DNA of 64,000 nucleotides, taken from contig JAKCPI010016485.1 of assembly GCA_023213315.1 (NCBI GenBank), positions 62,001 through 126,000 of the forward strand, read 5' to 3'. Shown here one piece after another: positions 60,596 to 64,000 of the stretch. Origin of the DNA: Euborellia annulipes. Its lineage: Eukaryota > Arthropoda > Insecta > Dermaptera > Anisolabididae. The notes under the pieces are model-generated. The model had not been told where the DNA came from. It ran no database searches and worked only from the letters and a program-made list of their open reading frames with translations. The first letter of the stretch is position 1; every line of letters begins with the position of its first letter. The translations under genes and the position numbers were made by a program.

Positions 60596-61067
60596 ATGGC
60601 GATTCGCCGAATTGAAGGTTTATTACATCTCGCGAGCGAAGACCGTTACGCGATTTTAGTTGGTCGTTTTAACAGCTTTGTTGTTGAACATTTATTAGAA
60701 GGTGCAATTGATACATTGCATCGTCATGGTGTAAGCGACGATAATATCACTGTCGTTCATGCACCGGGCGCATGGGAACTTCCAGTTGTGGCTAAAAAAC
60801 TAGCAGCTTCTGGTAAATTCTGATGCAGTGATCGCACTTGGCGCAGTGATTCGTGGCAGTACACCACATTTTGACTTCGTTGCAGGTGAATGTGCCAAAG
60901 GTTTAGGTGTTGTTGGTTTAGATACTGGCCTACCTGTAATCAATGGTGTATTGACTACGGATAGTATTGAACAGGCGATTGAACGCTCTGGTACAAAAGC
61001 AGGTAATAAAGGTGGTGAAGCTGCCCTTACTGCTATTGAAATGGTTAACCTGTTAAAGGCAATTTAA
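60596..61067 (+). CDS. ribH: 6,7-dimethyl-8-ribityllumazine synthase (frameshifted)
   Basis: 156 residues; joins the RibB product with the pyrimidine intermediate. Seen: [20 protein letters not shown] near residues 22-41, [15 protein letters not shown] near 58, and (next frame) [20 protein letters not shown] (catalytic-site loop, H in HFDFV) and [11 protein letters not shown]. One break at about 60820 (AATTCT). 57 bases after ribB and 3 bases before nusB, so a single transcript. Confidence 0.93.
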
Positions 61068-61070
61068 AGC

Positions 61071-61517
61071 ATGTCGCAAACACTCCAAGCTACTTATGCA
61101 GCAAAACGTAAAGCACGTCGCTTTGCTGTACAAGGGATTTATGAATGGCAAATGAGCCACAACCCAGTGCATGAAATTGAAGCACGTACCCGTGTTGAAA
61201 ACGCAATGCATAAAGTGGATCTCGGCTATTATCATGAGTTGCTCACAGCCGTGATCGCAAACCATGAAGCATTGGATGCTTTACTTGTTCCTGTTCTGGA
61301 TCGTGAACTAAGTGCATTAGACGGTGTAGAACTTGCTACATTACGTTTAGGTGCATACGAACTCAAAGACCATCTTGAAGTCCCTTATCGAGTTGTACTC
61401 GATGAAGCCATTGAGCTGGCAAAACACTTTGGTGGTGCTGACAGTCATAAATACATCAATGGTGTATTAGATCGTTTAGCAACAAGCCTGCGTGAAGCAG
61501 AAAAGCAACAAAGCTAA
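61071..61517 (+). CDS. nusB: Transcription antitermination factor NusB
   Basis: 148 residues, intact; RNA-binding partner of NusE/S10 in rRNA antitermination. Seen: [18 protein letters not shown] near residues 11-28 (Arg-rich start of the family), helices, [24 protein letters not shown] near 75-98, [19 protein letters not shown] near 106-124 and [11 protein letters not shown] near 129. The gene sits between ribH and thiL, as in many proteobacteria. Confidence 0.95.
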   Translation: MSQTLQATYAAKRKARRFAVQGIYEWQMSHNPVHEIEARTRVENAMHKVDLGYYHELLTAVIANHEALDALLVPVLDRELSALDGVELATLRLGAYELKDHLEVPYRVVLDEAIELAKHFGGADSHKYINGVLDRLATSLREAEKQQS

Positions 61518-61532
61518 ATAAGTTGTTTTTAC

Positions 61533-62452
61533 ATGGCTGAGTTTTCAATTATTGAGACCTATTTCAATCGTCAGCAACAAACTGATGTTGATTTAGGCGT
61601 CGGTGACGACTCAGCTCTGCTCTCCCCACCTTTGAATCATCAATTGGTGATTTGTACAGATACTCCTTGTCGCTGGTCGACATTTTCCCTTAGAAACATC
61701 TCCACATGCCATTGGCTGGAAATCTGTTGCTGTCAATCTATCAGATATTGCTGCAATGGGTGCAAAACCCCACAGTATTTTACTCGCATTGAGCCTATCC
61801 CAAATTGATCATGACTGGCTAAAACAATTTAGTCAGGGTTTATATGATTGTTGCGATCAATTTGGCGTACGTTTAATTGGTGGTGATACCACGCAAAGTC
61901 CACATCTCACCATTACCGTCACTGCACTGGGCTGGATTGAAACAGGCAAAGCCGTTACCCGTTCTGGCGCACAAGTCGATGATTTAATTGTAGTCAGTGG
62001 CTCGATTGGTGATGCCGCTTTTGGGCTAAAACATTTAGGACATCCCCTACAACAACGTTTAGATTACCCAACACCGCGCTGTGAACTAGGCGCACTGTTA
62101 AAAGACTTGGCGTCCAGTATGATTGATGTTTCAGATGGGCTTGCTCAAGATCTCGGGCATATCTTAAATGCCTCGGGTGTCGGTGCAAAATTAGATTTAA
62201 ATCAACTCCCAATTCAGTCCAGCTTTAAGGCAGCTCAGCAACAATGAGCAATGGAAATATGCTTTAGCAGGCGGAGATGATTATGAGTTATGCTTTACAA
62301 TAACTATGCAAAATTATGCTAAACTTTTGCAATTAAAACCAAATGTAACCACTACAATCATCGGCCAAGTTACACAAAAATCTGGGATTGTATTTGAGAA
62401 AGATGGCTTAGACCATCCACTTCAACTTCAAGGGTACCAACACTTTGCATAA
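61533..62452 (+). CDS. thiL: Thiamine-monophosphate kinase (frameshifted)
   Basis: About 306 residues; makes thiamine diphosphate from the monophosphate. Seen: FSIIETYFNRQ start, DLGVGDDSALLSPP (Mg/ATP acidic motif), AVNLSDIAAMGAKP, LIGGDTTQSP, GSIGDAAFGL, MIDVSDGLAQDLGHI near the middle of the C-terminal domain, and ALAGGDDYELCFT. Frame breaks at about 61675, 62225 and 62240. The stop (62452) overlaps the pgpA start region by 8 bases. Confidence 0.93.
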
Positions 62453-62952
62453 ACCTCCGATTGTCTTTAAAAGTATGACATGGGCTGAACGCTTTATTGT
62501 GTTCTGCGGTGTGGGCTTTGGTTCAGGCTTAGCGCCTAAAGCACCAGGTACATTTGGCTCAGCATTTGCGCTTTTGTTTATTCCGATTTGGCTTGCAATT
62601 GGTTTTTATGGCCTCCATATTGGCCATCATAATCATGTCATTGCTCGGTATTTGGATTTGTGGGAAAACCGCAGAGATTATCCATGTGCATGATGATGGG
62701 CGTATTGTTTGGGATGAGTTTGCTGGGCAATCAATCACCTTCCTGCCTTTGATTTATTTAGGACAAATGAATTGGATTTGGGCACTGGTTGGATTTGCAC
62801 TGTTTCGTTTATTTGATGTCTGGAAACCATGGCCTATTCGTGTCATTGACCAAAAAGTTGATGGTGGCTTTGGGATCATGCTTGACGATATTATCGCAGG
62901 CCTCTGGGCAGCAATATGTATCGTGATTTATTTATATTTTAAAATGGCTTAA
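62445..62952 (+). CDS. pgpA: Phosphatidylglycerophosphatase A (frameshifted)
   Basis: About 169 residues; inner-membrane enzyme of phosphatidylglycerol synthesis. Seen: GVGFGSGLAPKAPGTFGS near residues 25-42 (family signature), helices, then HDDGRIVWDEFAGQ (the metal-binding D/E stretch) and RLFDVWKPWPIRVIDQK in the next frame, with DDIIAGLWAAI at the end. One break at about 62640. TTG 62445 overlaps the thiL end; ATG 62475 is an alternative start. Confidence 0.9.
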
Positions 62953-62973
62953 GCCAGATCTGTTAGGTGTGAT

Positions 62974-64000
62974 ATGTCTACAACTGTGATCATTCTTGCT
63001 GCAGGTAAAGGAACACGTATGCGTTCTAGTTTACCCAAGGTACTCCAACCTTTAGCAGGACGCCCACTACTCGGTCATGTGATTGAAACAGCAAAACAAT
63101 TACAAGCAAAAAATATCATTACAATCTTTGGTCACGGTGGTGATCTGGTTCAAAATGCATTTGCGCATGAAAATATTCAATGGGTAGAGCAAACAGAACA
63201 ACTCGGTACGGGTCATGCAGTTAAAGTGACTTTACCTGTTTTACCCCAAGACGGCATTTCTTTGATTCTTTCTGGTGATGTGCCTTGTGTACAAGAAAGT
63301 ACCCTACAACGTTTGCTTGATGTATCCAGTCAAACAGGCATCGGTTTAGTCACATTAACGCTTGAAGATTCTACAGGCTACGGTCGTATCGTACGTAAGG
63401 ATGGAAAAATCCAAGCGATTGTTGAACATAAAGACGCTTCTGATGAACAACGTCAAATTAAAGAAATCAACACAGGTATTTACTGTGTCAGCAATGCCAA
63501 ATTACATGAATGGTTACCGAAACTCAGCAATGACAATGCTCAAGGCGAGTACTACCTGACTGATATCGTGGCAATGGCTTTAGCGGATGGTATGGAAATC
63601 GCATCTATTCAACCAGAATTGGCTTTTGAGGTTGAAGGCGTAAATGATCGTATTCAACTTGCAGCATTAGAGCGTGAATTTCAAAATTATCAAGCCAAAT
63701 TACTGATGCAACAAGGCGTGCATTTGATTGACCCTTCACGTTTTGATTTACGTGGTCAACTCACTGCGGGTACTGACGTTCGTATTGATATTAATGTGAT
63801 TATTGAAGGTCAATGTACTTTCGGAAATGGCGTTGAAATTGGTGCAGGATGTATTATTAAAAATACCCAAATTGCGGCAGGAACCAAAGTTCAAGCCATA
63901 TAGTGTTTTTGAAGATGCGGTAATTGGTGCAGATGTACACATTGGTCCTTTTGCACGACTACGTCCAGGTGCAAAATTGGCAGATGAAGTTCATATCGGT
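62974..64000 (+). CDS. glmU: GlmU bifunctional UDP-GlcNAc pyrophosphorylase/acetyltransferase (cut by right edge, frameshifted)
   Basis: Cytosolic enzyme making UDP-GlcNAc for peptidoglycan and lipopolysaccharide. Seen: uridylyltransferase motif [20 protein letters not shown] at residues 8-27, [33 protein letters not shown] and [17 protein letters not shown], then the start of the left-handed beta-helix ([19 protein letters not shown]) read after a break at about 63895. The remaining C-terminal acetyltransferase lies beyond 64000. Functionally linked to murG at the other end of the window. Confidence 0.96.

Noticed and set aside
1..64000. tRNA or rRNA genes, CRISPR arrays, insertion sequences, integrase
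   Set aside because: I found no cloverleaf or conserved T-loop, no regularly spaced repeats, and no transposase or integrase motif on either strand.

Overview
The window looks like chromosome from an Acinetobacter species (Moraxellaceae, Gammaproteobacteria). It is low in GC. pyrE sits divergent to a crc/exonuclease III-type gene. The urea transporter genes urtABCDE, phoB-phoR and the run ribB-ribH-nusB-thiL-pgpA are arranged as I know them from that genus. No rRNA, tRNA, CRISPR array or insertion sequence is visible. More than half of the protein genes, including essential ones (murG, parE, ribH, thiL, glmU), are broken by one or more single-base shifts, mostly at homopolymer runs. I read these as errors in an unpolished sequence rather than gene decay, so such genes are given their full extent and the break points are noted.

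Layout. 1-6.2 kb: murG (cut by the window edge), gshB, a DUF3565 protein, a methyltransferase, a VanW-family protein, a membrane-anchored hypothetical, pyrE and crc. 6.2-6.5 kb: an apparent CsrB/RsmZ-type sRNA with nine GGA motifs. 6.7-16.3 kb: an ArsC-like protein, DUF2147, an HSL-type esterase, two GGDEF proteins (one degenerate, one canonical), GST, two outer-membrane channel-like proteins, ankyrin protein, HPF, GNAT acetyltransferase and a hypothetical. 16.4-22.0 kb: the urtABCDE urea ABC transporter on the minus strand. 22.6-35.1 kb: parE-yqiA, a lipase-like hydrolase behind a perfect CRP-type site, dsbB-gshA, DUF924, a decayed DHFR-like gene, a lipoprotein, DUF445, a SIMPL protein and an AraC regulator divergent from nitrilase.

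36.3-43.8 kb is an AT-rich accessory island and the most interesting part. On the minus strand it holds an orphan VgrG-C-terminus-like gene, a candidate type VI secretion effector and an overlapping lipoprotein that is a candidate immunity protein, followed by a second lipoprotein and remnants. On the plus strand it holds a proteasome-like Ntn-hydrolase candidate, a DUF4747-like gene, and an unknown protein overlapping by 4 bases with a putative phage abortive-infection (putAbiC-like) membrane protein.

43.8-64 kb returns to core genes: a methionine aminotransferase-like enzyme, a MATE exporter, an SDR enzyme divergent from a TetR regulator around a perfect palindrome, phoB-phoR behind Pho boxes, a DEDD exonuclease-like protein, psd with a rhodanese, pncB, dtd, an SCP2 protein, serB divergent from a membrane protein, the riboflavin/nusB/thiL/pgpA run, and glmU (cut by the right edge). 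The riboflavin enzyme fused after RibB appears to be a degenerate GTP cyclohydrolase II domain (RibBX type).
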